25,657 nt of DNA from SFTJ01 sp051871515 (GTDB taxonomy: Bacteria; Bacteroidota; Bacteroidia; Bacteroidales; Muribaculaceae), in contig JBJECY010000130.1 in assembly GCA_051871515.1 (NCBI GenBank), positions 1-25,657 of the forward strand, written 5' to 3'. Made by a program: the position numbers and the translations under genes. Numbering within the stretch: position 1 is the first letter of the stretch; each line of letters begins with the position of its first letter. This document shows, piece by piece, positions 8,756-16,734 of this stretch. The notes under the pieces were generated by a model. That model had not been told where the DNA came from and did not search any database. It saw only the letters and a list, made by a program, of their open reading frames with translations.

Positions 8756-9208
8756 TCAGCAGGGAGAGTGGCGGCAGTTGCTGCTCCATCCCTTTATGGC
8801 AAACGATGCCACCACAAACATCACCAGCGCCAGTGCCACGTGTATCAAAGCCATTTGCAGCGACTCGTTGCCGTAGCTGAGCGAATTGGCCATGAGCATG
8901 CGTGTGTTGGCAATCACGCATAGTGCGGTTGAAATCACCACGTTCAAAATAAGCATTATTAACCAGTGAGGCCAGCGGTCCATCTTCACCGAGTTTATCA
9001 CGTAGTAGTAGATGATTGCCATCACCCAAGCCACTGTCACGGTGATGATGGCAAAGGTTGAGTAAAGCCCGTGGTTATAAAGTTCGTTTGAGTATCCGCC
9101 GTCGAAGTATTTTATTCCTTCATATATGCTTGTGGGCATGGCAAGCAGCAGTATTGCTATGGCAATGCCGGCTGCAAGCATTATCAGATGTTTCACGTTG
9201 TTGTTCAT
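8756..9208 (-). CDS. Small four-helix membrane protein
   Basis: This is a 150-residue hydrophobic protein. Four transmembrane helices are apparent: about 8-26 (IMLAAGIAIAILLLAMP), 49-72 (TFAIITVTVAWVMAIIYYYVI), 82-102 (WLIMLILNVVISTALCVIA), and 118-141 (ALIHVALALVMFVVASFAI). It has a short, Cys- and Ser-containing tail. No family is recognised. It sits between the vWA lipoprotein (74 bp) and the tubulin-like gene (104 bp), in the same direction, so it is probably part of the same transcript. It may form the membrane platform of the system, which is inference from position. Confidence 0.8.
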   Translation of the reverse strand: MNNNVKHLIMLAAGIAIAILLLAMPTSIYEGIKYFDGGYSNELYNHGLYSTFAIITVTVAWVMAIIYYYVINSVKMDRWPHWLIMLILNVVISTALCVIANTRMLMANSLSYGNESLQMALIHVALALVMFVVASFAIKGWSSNCRHSPC

Positions 9209-9282
9209 GTGGGTTGAATGGGGATTTTTATGCTTTTTGTTTTGTTAAAAATTCAGTGGGTGTGGGTGCGATGTGCATAGGC

Positions 9283-10770
9283 TCACCGGCTCACGTCAAT
9301 GTTGATTGTGGCATAGCTGTTGTCGGCGCGAGCAAAGGCGTCATAGATGCCTTGCATGAAGCTTTGCAGACCAAAGGTGGTGCTTTCAAAGGCGGGAGCC
9401 GAGCTGTTGGTGTCGTCGTTGGTGCTGCTTTGCTCAATCCAGCTTGGGAAGGTGTTCCGTATTTTGAGTGTTATGTGGTCGGCAGCAAGGTTCTCGGGTT
9501 TGGCAGCAAAGGTGATGATGTGGGTCATGCCTTCAAGATAGCTGCGCATGTTGCCGCTACGCATCTCGCTGGTGATGCGCGTCACTTGTGCGGTGAATTG
9601 GCTTGCCGAGTTGATGCTGACGTTGGCGGCATCGGTGAGAAACTCATCGGTTTTGCCAAGCACGTCGAGGTTGGCGGCTATGCTGAATTGCAACACTCCG
9701 GTGGCTCGCTCGGCCTCGCAATGCTCAAGGGCGTTGGCTGCGTCGCGTGCCACGCGATAGCGCCCGCGGTTGCTTGGCCACGAGGGCAGCAAGGTGACGT
9801 TGACGTTGCTTGCCGCTTGGTTGAAGCGGTATTGATGCTCGGCACCGCTGATGTTCACAAACTGGCTGAATGTGGGGTCGCCGGTGAGGCGGTCAATCAC
9901 GTCGCTGTTGGCAATAATCATCACATAGAATGGGCGCGGACCGTCGTAACGGAAACTGCCGCCGCAGTAAGGATAATACAAGCCGTGATAAGAACCTGCC
10001 ACCTTGTAGAGCAGCACCGATTTGTTGCTGTAATGCTTAAATACGCCAGTGGCAAGACTGCTCACCTCGTTGAGCAACTTGGCAACGCTCACGTTTGAGG
10101 CATCGCGTGGCGAGTAGATGAGGTCGCTCACCAGCACACTCACTTCGTTGTCGGCCTGACGGCTCAGTATGGTGTTGAAAATCTGCGAGAAGTCGGTGTA
10201 ACGTGCATCGCCAAGCTGTGCCGTTGAGGCATATATGTTCTTATCTTTCAGGAAATTGTCGGTGGTTTGGGTGTAGTCATACACGCCATCGTTGACAATG
10301 TAAATCTTCGCTTCGTCATCGGTCTGCCTCGGGAAGAAGTTGATGAGGCGGTTCACGGTCATCTTCAGTTCTCCGCCGCCGTCATGAGTGTCGTAGGGGG
10401 TCATGCTGCCGCTGCGTTCAAGGTAGATGCTCAGTGTGAGAGGCTTCTGAGCATAAGCCGTCACGTTCCAGCTGCGCGGAGGGCGTAACGACTGCCCAAT
10501 GCGGTTAATCATTTCGTTCATGGCAGCGGCGTTCACCTCGCCATCGTCGGTGAGATATGCGGCATAAGCACGTTCGTCGGCTTTCACTATTTGACATAGC
10601 TCGGTGTATCGTGTTTGAGTGGTGTCGCCATTGAGCAACGCCGCCTTAGCAGCTTCCTCGAGTGCCGACCCGCCTCGGCAACTGCACATTGCGCATGCCA
10701 AAAACAACATTAGGGTTGTGGCTAAACTGCTGACTGTGAAAATATTTCTATTCATATTTGATGATTTCAT
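9283..10770 (-). CDS. vWA-like domain lipoprotein
   Basis: First gene of the cluster, about 496 residues. The N-terminus has a hydrophobic signal (LATTLMLFLACAMCSC) with cysteines in a lipobox-like setting, indicating a lipoprotein. The segment LSIYLERSGSMTPYD (E118, S120, S122) resembles the DxSxS metal-binding (MIDAS) motif of von Willebrand factor A domains with the first Asp replaced by Glu. A downstream VSVLVSDLIYSP strand carries a second acidic position typical of the fold. The remainder (about 280-496) is beta-rich and not assigned. I start at 10770 (MKSSNMNRN), where the upstream bases are A-rich; ATG 10755 is an equally plausible start. Longer starts add an unlikely second hydrophobic stretch. 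As a secreted vWA protein it could bind a ligand or partner at the periplasmic face. Confidence 0.82.
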   Translation of the reverse strand: MKSSNMNRNIFTVSSLATTLMLFLACAMCSCRGGSALEEAAKAALLNGDTTQTRYTELCQIVKADERAYAAYLTDDGEVNAAAMNEMINRIGQSLRPPRSWNVTAYAQKPLTLSIYLERSGSMTPYDTHDGGGELKMTVNRLINFFPRQTDDEAKIYIVNDGVYDYTQTTDNFLKDKNIYASTAQLGDARYTDFSQIFNTILSRQADNEVSVLVSDLIYSPRDASNVSVAKLLNEVSSLATGVFKHYSNKSVLLYKVAGSYHGLYYPYCGGSFRYDGPRPFYVMIIANSDVIDRLTGDPTFSQFVNISGAEHQYRFNQAASNVNVTLLPSWPSNRGRYRVARDAANALEHCEAERATGVLQFSIAANLDVLGKTDEFLTDAANVSINSASQFTAQVTRITSEMRSGNMRSYLEGMTHIITFAAKPENLAADHITLKIRNTFPSWIEQSSTNDDTNSSAPAFESTTFGLQSFMQGIYDAFARADNSYATINIDVSR

Positions 10771-11125
10771 TTTTCTGCTGCACCTGTTGTTCCATAAAGC
10801 AACTATCAGAATTGCAAATATACAAATTTGCTGCCTAATTTTAAACAATTTTGCTGTCGCCTAAGCAATTATTTAAAATAAATTTATGATAATAACCCTT
10901 ATGGGGCACAAATTGTTGCCAATTATGGCGCCCAATGCGTTACTACTATATTTGATGCGGTGAGCCGCCCCGAAGGTTGCATCGGGTGGCAAAAAAACAA
11001 TGGCTTGGCTGTGTGTTGTTAGGTGGTGTGCCCTCAACCGGCTTGTGCTGCCCGGTGCAATGGCAGCGGGAACAAACACAAATACACGGAAACTACGGGC
11101 GCAGTGCCGCAGAATGGCGTTTGCG
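10771..11125. other. Intergenic region, 355 bp
   Basis: This region lies between the phosphoethanolamine transferase stop and the vWA lipoprotein start. Next to the vWA gene it is AT-rich and holds the candidate promoter. The half nearer the transferase is GC-richer and contains an imperfect hairpin (about 10964-10990, GCCGCCCCGA with TCGGGTGGC) flanked by A7 on the plus strand, the wrong polarity for a terminator of the leftward gene. A minus-strand reading frame there shows no family features. No RNA gene is seen. Confidence 0.4.
10815..10848 (-). promoter_or_regulatory. Candidate promoter of the actin/tubulin cluster
   Basis: On the minus strand TATATTTG (10822-10815) fits the Bacteroidetes -7 consensus TAnnTTTG exactly. 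A TTG (10848-10846) lies 23 nt upstream, slightly wider than the usual 19-21. The box is about 45 nt upstream of the first gene's ATG, so one transcript could cover all six genes, since no other good promoter is seen inside the cluster. Confidence 0.45.
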
Positions 11126-12841
11126 TCAAGGATATTGCATGTGCTGAGAGCGCAGCATCTCCACATCTTGCTGCTTTAGCCCAATCTGGTTGAGCGGCAA
11201 GGCGTCGTTGTGGTCGTTGAGGTAATATCGCTTGGGCGGATTATAATTGGCTGAGCTGAGCGAGAATTGCTCTTTGGCATAAGGCGTGCTTATGCCAGCC
11301 ATGTGCATGAGAGTGTGGAAAACCACAAGGTTGCTTGCCACAGGCTTGTGTACGTTGGCGCGCAGAGCCTGCACCATTTGCGGATGTGCTTGGGCATAGG
11401 CATCGTTGGTCCACACCAACAGCGGCACGTGCAGCTGATAATAAGACGGCACCGGCGATGCGTGCATGTATAGGTGACGTTCGTCGTCGTAGATGTCTTC
11501 GCCGTGGTCAGAGAGATATATCACGCAAGCGTTATAGCCCGTTTGGTTGGCCACGTTGATGATGCGGTGCAGCAGCATGTCGGTGTAAACTATGCTGTTG
11601 TCATAGGCATTTATCATTGTTTGCCTGTTTTTGTAGCCAATGGTGGTGATGCGGTCGGGGGTGAAGATGCGAGCATCTTTGGGGTAGCGGTCGCTGTAAT
11701 TGAAGTGTGAGCCATAGGTGTGCAGCACCACCAGTTGGTGGGTGCTTGCATTGTTGGTAAGCTCGTCTTGCAGGTAGTCAATCAGGCAGCTATCGTCGAT
11801 GTTGGCATCAGCCGGGGTGTTTTGTTTCACGAACACGTTGCGATGGGCTTCCCGCGCAAAATAGTCGATAAACGAGCGGTTGTATCGCTGATTTGAGAAG
11901 AAAGCGGTGCTGAATCCGGCTTCGCGGAATGCTGTGATGACGCTCTTTTGCTGATAAATGCTGTCGAAGTTCTCGGCCGACACAGCCGACATAATCATGG
12001 GCACGCTCTTGTGGGTGACGTTGGCCTGTGAGAGCACGTCGGTAAATGCCACCAGGTTTTGCTCGGCGCTGAGGTGCGGCGTGGTGTTGCGATGATAGCC
12101 GTAAACCCCAAAGTTGTCGGCGCGCGCGGTTTCGCCAATCACCAAGATGTATGCCTCTTTCTCTGAGGGCTGATGCGTGGCTTTGGCGTTAAAGGTGAAG
12201 TGCTGCGACGTTACGGTGTAACGGTTGGTGGCAATGGTGCGTTGCACGGCAATCACCAGATTGTCGCACACGTTGGCAGGGTAGATGTCGTTGATGAAGC
12301 TGAAACGCGCCTCGGTGATGTAGCAGGTTATGAGCATGCAGAAACCGGCAGCCAATGTGGCGAGCGCGCATCGGCGCTGACGCTTGATGAACCGCTTTGA
12401 CACTCCCGGGTGATAGATTGACACCACGCTCCACAGCAGCAGCGGCACATACACAATCACCACAAAGAGCACTGCCGGCAGTATGCCGCCCAGTTGCTCG
12501 CCTGCCTCGGTGGGATTGGTGGTGGCTACGTTGAGAAACATGTCAACAGCCAATATCGCCTCGCCATACATGTCGAGGAGCACTATCTGAAATGCATTGA
12601 AGAAGATGAAAAGAAACAGAATCCAGAACATCTTGCCCGGGCGCTTGAGCAGCGTCATGGCATACCACCATATTCCCAATGGCAGCACAATGTTGCAGAT
12701 TCTCACCGGCAGCGATGTGGGCTCAGTGAAAAAGAGCAGAAAATTGGGCAGCAAAAGTGCAAACACGCACAGTGCAAACAGACATTGCTGGTTGCACCAC
12801 ATGCGCCGTAGCAGCCGTATGATTCTATTAGAATGCTTCAT
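11126..12841 (-). CDS. Phosphoethanolamine transferase, EptA/MCR-like (sulfatase fold)
   Basis: The 571-residue inner-membrane enzyme probably adds phosphoethanolamine to lipid A or another surface glycolipid. Five N-terminal hydrophobic segments (about 18-38, 48-64, 70-90, 118-142, 159-175) precede a periplasmic sulfatase-like domain. IGETARADNFGVYGY holds the zinc-ligand Glu (E237). T276 in VTHKSVP aligns by eye with the catalytic Thr of EptA/MCR, and LSDHGEDIYDDE holds the metal-binding D445/H446. The two cysteines flanking the catalytic Thr in classical EptA/MCR are Gln272 and Met282 here, so that disulfide is absent. Its start overlaps the end of the barrel gene by 14 nt, implying translational coupling. 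The acceptor is not defined by sequence; a broader sulfatase-type transferase is the alternative. Confidence 0.87.
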   Translation of the reverse strand: MKHSNRIIRLLRRMWCNQQCLFALCVFALLLPNFLLFFTEPTSLPVRICNIVLPLGIWWYAMTLLKRPGKMFWILFLFIFFNAFQIVLLDMYGEAILAVDMFLNVATTNPTEAGEQLGGILPAVLFVVIVYVPLLLWSVVSIYHPGVSKRFIKRQRRCALATLAAGFCMLITCYITEARFSFINDIYPANVCDNLVIAVQRTIATNRYTVTSQHFTFNAKATHQPSEKEAYILVIGETARADNFGVYGYHRNTTPHLSAEQNLVAFTDVLSQANVTHKSVPMIMSAVSAENFDSIYQQKSVITAFREAGFSTAFFSNQRYNRSFIDYFAREAHRNVFVKQNTPADANIDDSCLIDYLQDELTNNASTHQLVVLHTYGSHFNYSDRYPKDARIFTPDRITTIGYKNRQTMINAYDNSIVYTDMLLHRIINVANQTGYNACVIYLSDHGEDIYDDERHLYMHASPVPSYYQLHVPLLVWTNDAYAQAHPQMVQALRANVHKPVASNLVVFHTLMHMAGISTPYAKEQFSLSSANYNPPKRYYLNDHNDALPLNQIGLKQQDVEMLRSQHMQYP

Positions 12842-14105
12842 TCACGTTAAATACAAATCCTGATTGCCCGTTACGGCCGAAACCGTAGTCAAGGCGCACA
12901 TTTACGTTTTTCTTAAATTCCCAGCGGAATCCCACACCAAAGTTGGGAAGCACATGCTTCACGGTGGCTTGGTTGTGGAATACCGTTCCGGCGCCGCCCC
13001 ACAGGGTGATGCCGCTGCGCTTCCACACATGCTGGCGCAGCTCAACTTGCGTTGCCATCATGTGCTTGTCGCGGTAGCGGCCTTTGTAGTAGCCGCGCAT
13101 CACATACGAGCCGCCCACGCTTGCCATCATCTCCCACGAGGGGTTGCCAAAGTTGAATTGACCCTTCACCTGCTCGGCAAGCACACCGCCGTTCCACACT
13201 TGCTGATAGGCGTTGAGGGTGACGTCGGTGGTGTTGAAATGATAGTCGTTGGCAAGAAACTTGGGGCGGAACATCTGCGATAGGTTGAGATACACACCGC
13301 GATGGGGGTTGGTTACGTTGTCGCGAGTGTCGTATTGCAGCGTTATTCCAAGCCCAATGTTGTGCTGCTTGAGGTCTTGCCCATGGTAGAGGTGCATTTT
13401 GTCCTCGTCAATGTCGTAGGCTTTGAGCACCATCGCCGAGAACATGGGGCCAATGTAGAGGTTATGTGCAAGCCGCACAAGAAACTCGGCATCGGCGCGC
13501 CCAAGCAGGCGTTTCATTGAGGTCTCGTTATCATCGTTGTTACATTCATCAAAGCCCACGCCCCAATAATTCGATGGGAAATAGTTGAAACGCAGGTCGT
13601 AGTTGATGCGATAGCGGTCTTGTGGAAAGAAGTTATTGCCTGTGACACCCACAGCCACCAGTCCTATCACCGAGGTGTTGGTGTAGATGGTCACGTTCGA
13701 CGGTTGCATATCGGGGTCACAGCCATGCATGCGGTAGAGCCCCGAGCCCATTAGCCCAATGCTGAAGTTGGCATCGTTGGTGTATGATGGGCCTCCAATG
13801 AAACTGATGTCGAAGCTTTTGTGCTTTTTCTCCTTGTTGCTATCGCTAAAATAACCAATGAATCGTTGCAGAAACCCTTTGCGCTGGGCAGCGGCAGCTG
13901 TCGTGTCGCTGTCGGCAAGCACTGGAAGGTCACTGCCGGGATTGTGCAGAGCATCGGTCACAACGCTGTCACTTGTCATCACAAGCTCCATCGTGGGCAC
14001 ATCGTTGCGATGGCTGGTGGGAGAAACTTGCGCTGCCAAGGTGTGACTCAAAGCTGTGATAATTGCAATGCTTAGGGTTATGATGGTAGCAATGGGTTGT
14101 TTCAT
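12828..14105 (-). CDS. Outer-membrane beta-barrel protein, Omp85/BamA-type C-terminal domain
   Basis: The 425-residue protein has a signal peptide (MKQPIATIITLSIAIITALS, ending near LAAQ). A short linker and a basic stretch (KEKKHK) follow, then a barrel made of alternating hydrophobic strands. Late motifs YVMRGYYKGRYRDKHMM and FGVGFRWEFKKNVNVRLDYGFG resemble the surface-antigen (Omp85 superfamily) barrel, and the protein ends in Phe, the usual C-terminal signal for outer-membrane assembly. No POTRA repeats are present, so it is not BamA or TamA itself. It is more like the small Omp85-type barrels of unknown substrate. Its 3' end overlaps the phosphoethanolamine transferase start, so both are probably made together and may serve the envelope. 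Confidence 0.85.
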   Translation of the reverse strand: MKQPIATIITLSIAIITALSHTLAAQVSPTSHRNDVPTMELVMTSDSVVTDALHNPGSDLPVLADSDTTAAAAQRKGFLQRFIGYFSDSNKEKKHKSFDISFIGGPSYTNDANFSIGLMGSGLYRMHGCDPDMQPSNVTIYTNTSVIGLVAVGVTGNNFFPQDRYRINYDLRFNYFPSNYWGVGFDECNNDDNETSMKRLLGRADAEFLVRLAHNLYIGPMFSAMVLKAYDIDEDKMHLYHGQDLKQHNIGLGITLQYDTRDNVTNPHRGVYLNLSQMFRPKFLANDYHFNTTDVTLNAYQQVWNGGVLAEQVKGQFNFGNPSWEMMASVGGSYVMRGYYKGRYRDKHMMATQVELRQHVWKRSGITLWGGAGTVFHNQATVKHVLPNFGVGFRWEFKKNVNVRLDYGFGRNGQSGFVFNVNEAF

Positions 14106-14125
14106 ATTTTCGTATAAAGCTGCTG

Positions 14126-14133
14126 CAAAATTA
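14126..14133 (-). promoter_or_regulatory. Candidate promoter -7 box for the barrel/transferase pair
   Basis: On the minus strand TAATTTTG (14133-14126) matches TAnnTTTG exactly, about 20 nt upstream of the barrel ATG at 14105. The expected -33 region is only T-rich (minus strand of 14147-14153) without a clear TTTG, so the call is tentative. Confidence 0.4.
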
Positions 14134-14276
14134 ACCCTTATTTTCTAAAAAAAGTTCATTGCTCTGTGTGGTTTGCCGTTTAGTGTACAAATTAAACCAA
14201 TCTTTGTGTGAAAATGAACACTACTTGTGTGCGGCAAAGGTGGCGTTTTGCCATAAGGGCGTTGTTTTCTCACTGA

Positions 14277-14311
14277 CAGTTTGCCCCGCCACATCGGGGC
14301 GGGGCAAACTG
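14277..14311 (-). terminator. Strong 14-bp hairpin downstream of meaB
   Basis: CAGTTTGCCCCGCC (14277-14290) and GGCGGGGCAAACTG (14298-14311) form a perfect 14-bp stem with a 7-nt loop. It lies in the 3' region of meaB, about 90 nt after its stop, and upstream of the barrel promoter. No T-run follows on either strand, so it is either a non-canonical terminator or an mRNA-end stabiliser. Confidence 0.5.
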
Positions 14312-14398
14312 CCGGTGACTATGCATCAGTTATTTTAATTGGTTGATGTTGTGTTATTTTTTGTTTTTGTGCCAATGTGATGGCGTGCTACCGGTGGC

Positions 14399-15499
14399 TC
14401 ACTTGCGCAGTTTGCCAAAATAGTAGTCGAGCACCTCGGAGGCTGCCACAAACGAGCTTTGGCGCGAGGCAAGCACAAGTTGCTTTTTGGCTTGCAGCAT
14501 CTCGTTGATGGTGGGGTCGGTGTAGAAGTTGCGCTTCAGCTGCTCGTTGATGGTTTCATACATCCAATATTTCTCTTGCTGGCGACGTCGTTCCTCAAAG
14601 TAGCCCGACTTGCGCACAAAGTCAAAATATTGGTCAATCATCTGCCACACCTCGTCGATGCCCAGTTCGTAGTAGCCCGAGTAGGTGAGCACCTTGGGCG
14701 ACCATCCGCTTGGCGGCAGCGGGAACAGGTGTAGCGCGCTGCGGAATTGCGCGGCAGCCAGCTTGGCACGCTCCACGTTGTCGCCGTCGCATTTGTTGAT
14801 GACAATGCCGTCGGCCATCTCCATGATGCCGCGTTTTATGCCTTGCAGCTCGTCGCCTGTGCCGGCAAGCTGTATGAGCAGGAAGAAATCGACCATTGAG
14901 TGTACGGCGGTTTCGCTTTGTCCCACGCCCACGGTTTCAACAAAGATGTTATCGTATCCGGCGGCTTCGCACAGCACAATTGTTTCACGCGTTTTGCGAG
15001 CTACACCGCCCAGCGAGCCTGCCGAGGGGCTGGGGCGAATGAATGCGTTGGGATGTATAGAGAGTTTCTCCATGCGCGTTTTGTCGCCAAGTATTGAGCC
15101 GTTTGAACGCTCGCTGCTGGGGTCAATGGCAAGCACAGCCAGTTTGCCGCCGCGCTTGAGCACGTGAAGCCCAAACACATCGATTGATGTGCTCTTGCCT
15201 GCTCCGGGCACGCCGGTGATGCCTATGCGCCGCGAGTTGCAGGTGTAAGGCAGACATTTCTCAATCACTTCCTGTGCCACTGCTTGATGTTCGCTCAGTT
15301 GGCTCTCAACCAGTGTCACAGCTTGACCCAATATGGTTACGTCGCCTTTGAGTATGCCTTCAACATAGTCGGCTGCGGTGAGCGTGCGGCGGCGCGGACG
15401 TTTGTTAAACTTAAGGTAAGGATTGGTCATTGGCGGTTGTGCTACGCCTTTGTTAACGGTCAATCCTGCATATTCCTCGCTATTCTCGGGGTGTTCCAT
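14399..15499 (-). CDS. meaB: Methylmalonyl-CoA mutase-associated GTPase MeaB
   Basis: MeaB is a SIMIBI-class GTPase that gates loading of adenosylcobalamin onto methylmalonyl-CoA mutase and protects the enzyme. It belongs to the succinate-propionate route common in Bacteroidales. The 366-residue protein has Walker A GVPGAGKST (about 96-104), the LAIDPSS segment, the highly characteristic FVETVGVGQSE motif, and the INKCDGD guanine-specificity (NKxD) motif. A C-terminal helical region (EERRRQQEKYWMYETI) is typical of the family. The N-terminal 40 residues are basic and variable. The mutase genes (mutA/mutB) are not in the window, although MeaB is usually beside them. It is 70 bp after a DUF1573 gene and may share its transcript. 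Confidence 0.95.
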   Translation of the reverse strand: MEHPENSEEYAGLTVNKGVAQPPMTNPYLKFNKRPRRRTLTAADYVEGILKGDVTILGQAVTLVESQLSEHQAVAQEVIEKCLPYTCNSRRIGITGVPGAGKSTSIDVFGLHVLKRGGKLAVLAIDPSSERSNGSILGDKTRMEKLSIHPNAFIRPSPSAGSLGGVARKTRETIVLCEAAGYDNIFVETVGVGQSETAVHSMVDFFLLIQLAGTGDELQGIKRGIMEMADGIVINKCDGDNVERAKLAAAQFRSALHLFPLPPSGWSPKVLTYSGYYELGIDEVWQMIDQYFDFVRKSGYFEERRRQQEKYWMYETINEQLKRNFYTDPTINEMLQAKKQLVLASRQSSFVAASEVLDYYFGKLRK

Positions 15500-15569
15500 A
15501 ATGTATGTTCTGTTTTTGATGGTTTCTTGTTATTGGTGTTGTGGTTTTGAGTGATGGGCGGTGTGCAGC

Positions 15570-16676
15570 TTATTGTTTCACTATGCCCACCAGTCGAAGC
15601 TCTTGCACCGTGTGCACGGGGTCGTTGGTTATCACTTGCAGCCGTGTATTCAGGTATGAGCCTTTAATCATTTCCGGGTTCACGGCAAGGCTCACGGTGC
15701 AGCTTGCTCCTGAACGCACCTCGTTAGTGTTGGGGTTTACGGCTATTGCTTTGTCGGGGCAGTAGAGGCGTCGCAGCAGCAGTTTGCGTTTGCCCGAGTT
15801 GAAAATATCAAAGTTCACGCGGGCTATTGCGCCTGCGGTGATGTCGCCAAAGTCAATCACATCGTTGATTATTGTGGCAATTGGCGCTTGCTGCATGTCG
15901 CTGTTGCTGAGTTGCGAGAAGTCTTCCTTCACCACTCCGCTAATGCTGATGTGCGTGGCGCCTTGTGTGCCTTGCGATGTGGCAACGCTCACGCCAATGT
16001 CGCTGCTGTTGAATCCCCATTCCGGGCTGTTTTGGCTGTTGAAGTATGCTGAGATGGTGCATAGCCCAAAGGGCGGCACGCGTGGCGGGAAGGCTTCAAT
16101 GTTAATGTGCGGCGGCACATGGTCAAAGCTCACGGTGAGCGTGTCGGTTGAATTGTTGTATGCGCCTATGTAGCCCATCTTCGACGAGCCGCGCAGCACC
16201 TCACCCACGGCAATGATATTGCGGTCAAGGTATAGCTCGCCCACATTATGGGGATAAATCTCGTTGATGGTGGCTTTTGATGCCAGTGCGTTGCCCTTGA
16301 TGTGCAGCACCATGCGGCGTTGAGGGGTGTTGGTGTAAACGATGGCTGTTTTGTTGAATGAGCCTACGCGCCCTGCGGCATGGTAGGTGAGCGTCACGCG
16401 GGCGGTGTCGCCCACGGCAATGGGCGTTTGCGTGTAGAGGGGAGTGGTGCAGCCGCATGTCACTTGCACGCGTTCAATCACCACCGGCTCGTTGCCTGTG
16501 TTCACTGCAACAAACACTGCACTCTTTTTGATGTCACCCTCGTTGAATGTGCCGAAATCGTGCTCGGTGGTGAGCCATGTGAGCACACCTTGGGCGTGCG
16601 CCCGTGGGGCGGCGATGACGCATAGGGCGACCGCAATTGCCGCCAGTAGTGCTTTATGTGTTGCTGATGCTGTCAT
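15570..16676 (-). CDS. DUF1573 repeat protein (secreted, Hydin/Ig-like domains)
   Basis: The 368-residue exported protein has a signal peptide (hydrophobic LLAAIAVALCVIAAPRAHAQ). The first Ig-like domain has the DUF1573 hallmarks EHDFGTFNEGD, AVNTGNEPVVIERVQVTCGCTTP and VTLTYHAAGRVG (about 36-130). Two further related domains follow, including VIDFGDITAGAIARVNFDIFNSG near residues 270-290. Three stacked domains suggest a structural or binding protein of the periplasm or cell surface. No catalytic motif is present. It lies 58 bp after the shorter DUF1573 gene and 70 bp before meaB, all in the same direction. A tandem duplication of the domain between the two neighbouring genes is plausible. 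Confidence 0.85.
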   Translation of the reverse strand: MTASATHKALLAAIAVALCVIAAPRAHAQGVLTWLTTEHDFGTFNEGDIKKSAVFVAVNTGNEPVVIERVQVTCGCTTPLYTQTPIAVGDTARVTLTYHAAGRVGSFNKTAIVYTNTPQRRMVLHIKGNALASKATINEIYPHNVGELYLDRNIIAVGEVLRGSSKMGYIGAYNNSTDTLTVSFDHVPPHINIEAFPPRVPPFGLCTISAYFNSQNSPEWGFNSSDIGVSVATSQGTQGATHISISGVVKEDFSQLSNSDMQQAPIATIINDVIDFGDITAGAIARVNFDIFNSGKRKLLLRRLYCPDKAIAVNPNTNEVRSGASCTVSLAVNPEMIKGSYLNTRLQVITNDPVHTVQELRLVGIVKQ

Positions 16677-16734
16677 GAGGATGGTTCGCTTTGGTGCGGT
16701 GATGTGGTGAACTGAATTTTGCAGCGCGGTGCGG

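Larger units (their letters stand above)
14106..14398. other. Intergenic region between meaB and the barrel gene
   Basis: This region holds the barrel promoter box and the strong 14-bp hairpin. Otherwise it is AT-rich with a T-rich patch near 14355-14370. No reading frame of interest and no RNA gene is seen. Confidence 0.4.

Noticed and set aside
10947..10954. TATATTTG on the plus strand, an exact -7-like word.
   Set aside because: No plus-strand gene follows within a reasonable distance, and the word is expected by chance in AT-rich DNA.
10873..11166. 97-codon minus-strand frame overlapping the end of the transferase gene.
   Set aside because: It shows no family features, overlaps a well-supported gene, and its composition fits non-coding DNA read by chance.
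12828..14105. Identity of the barrel protein as BamA or TamA.
   Set aside because: No POTRA repeats are present and the length of 425 residues is too short. Only the C-terminal barrel resembles the Omp85 superfamily.
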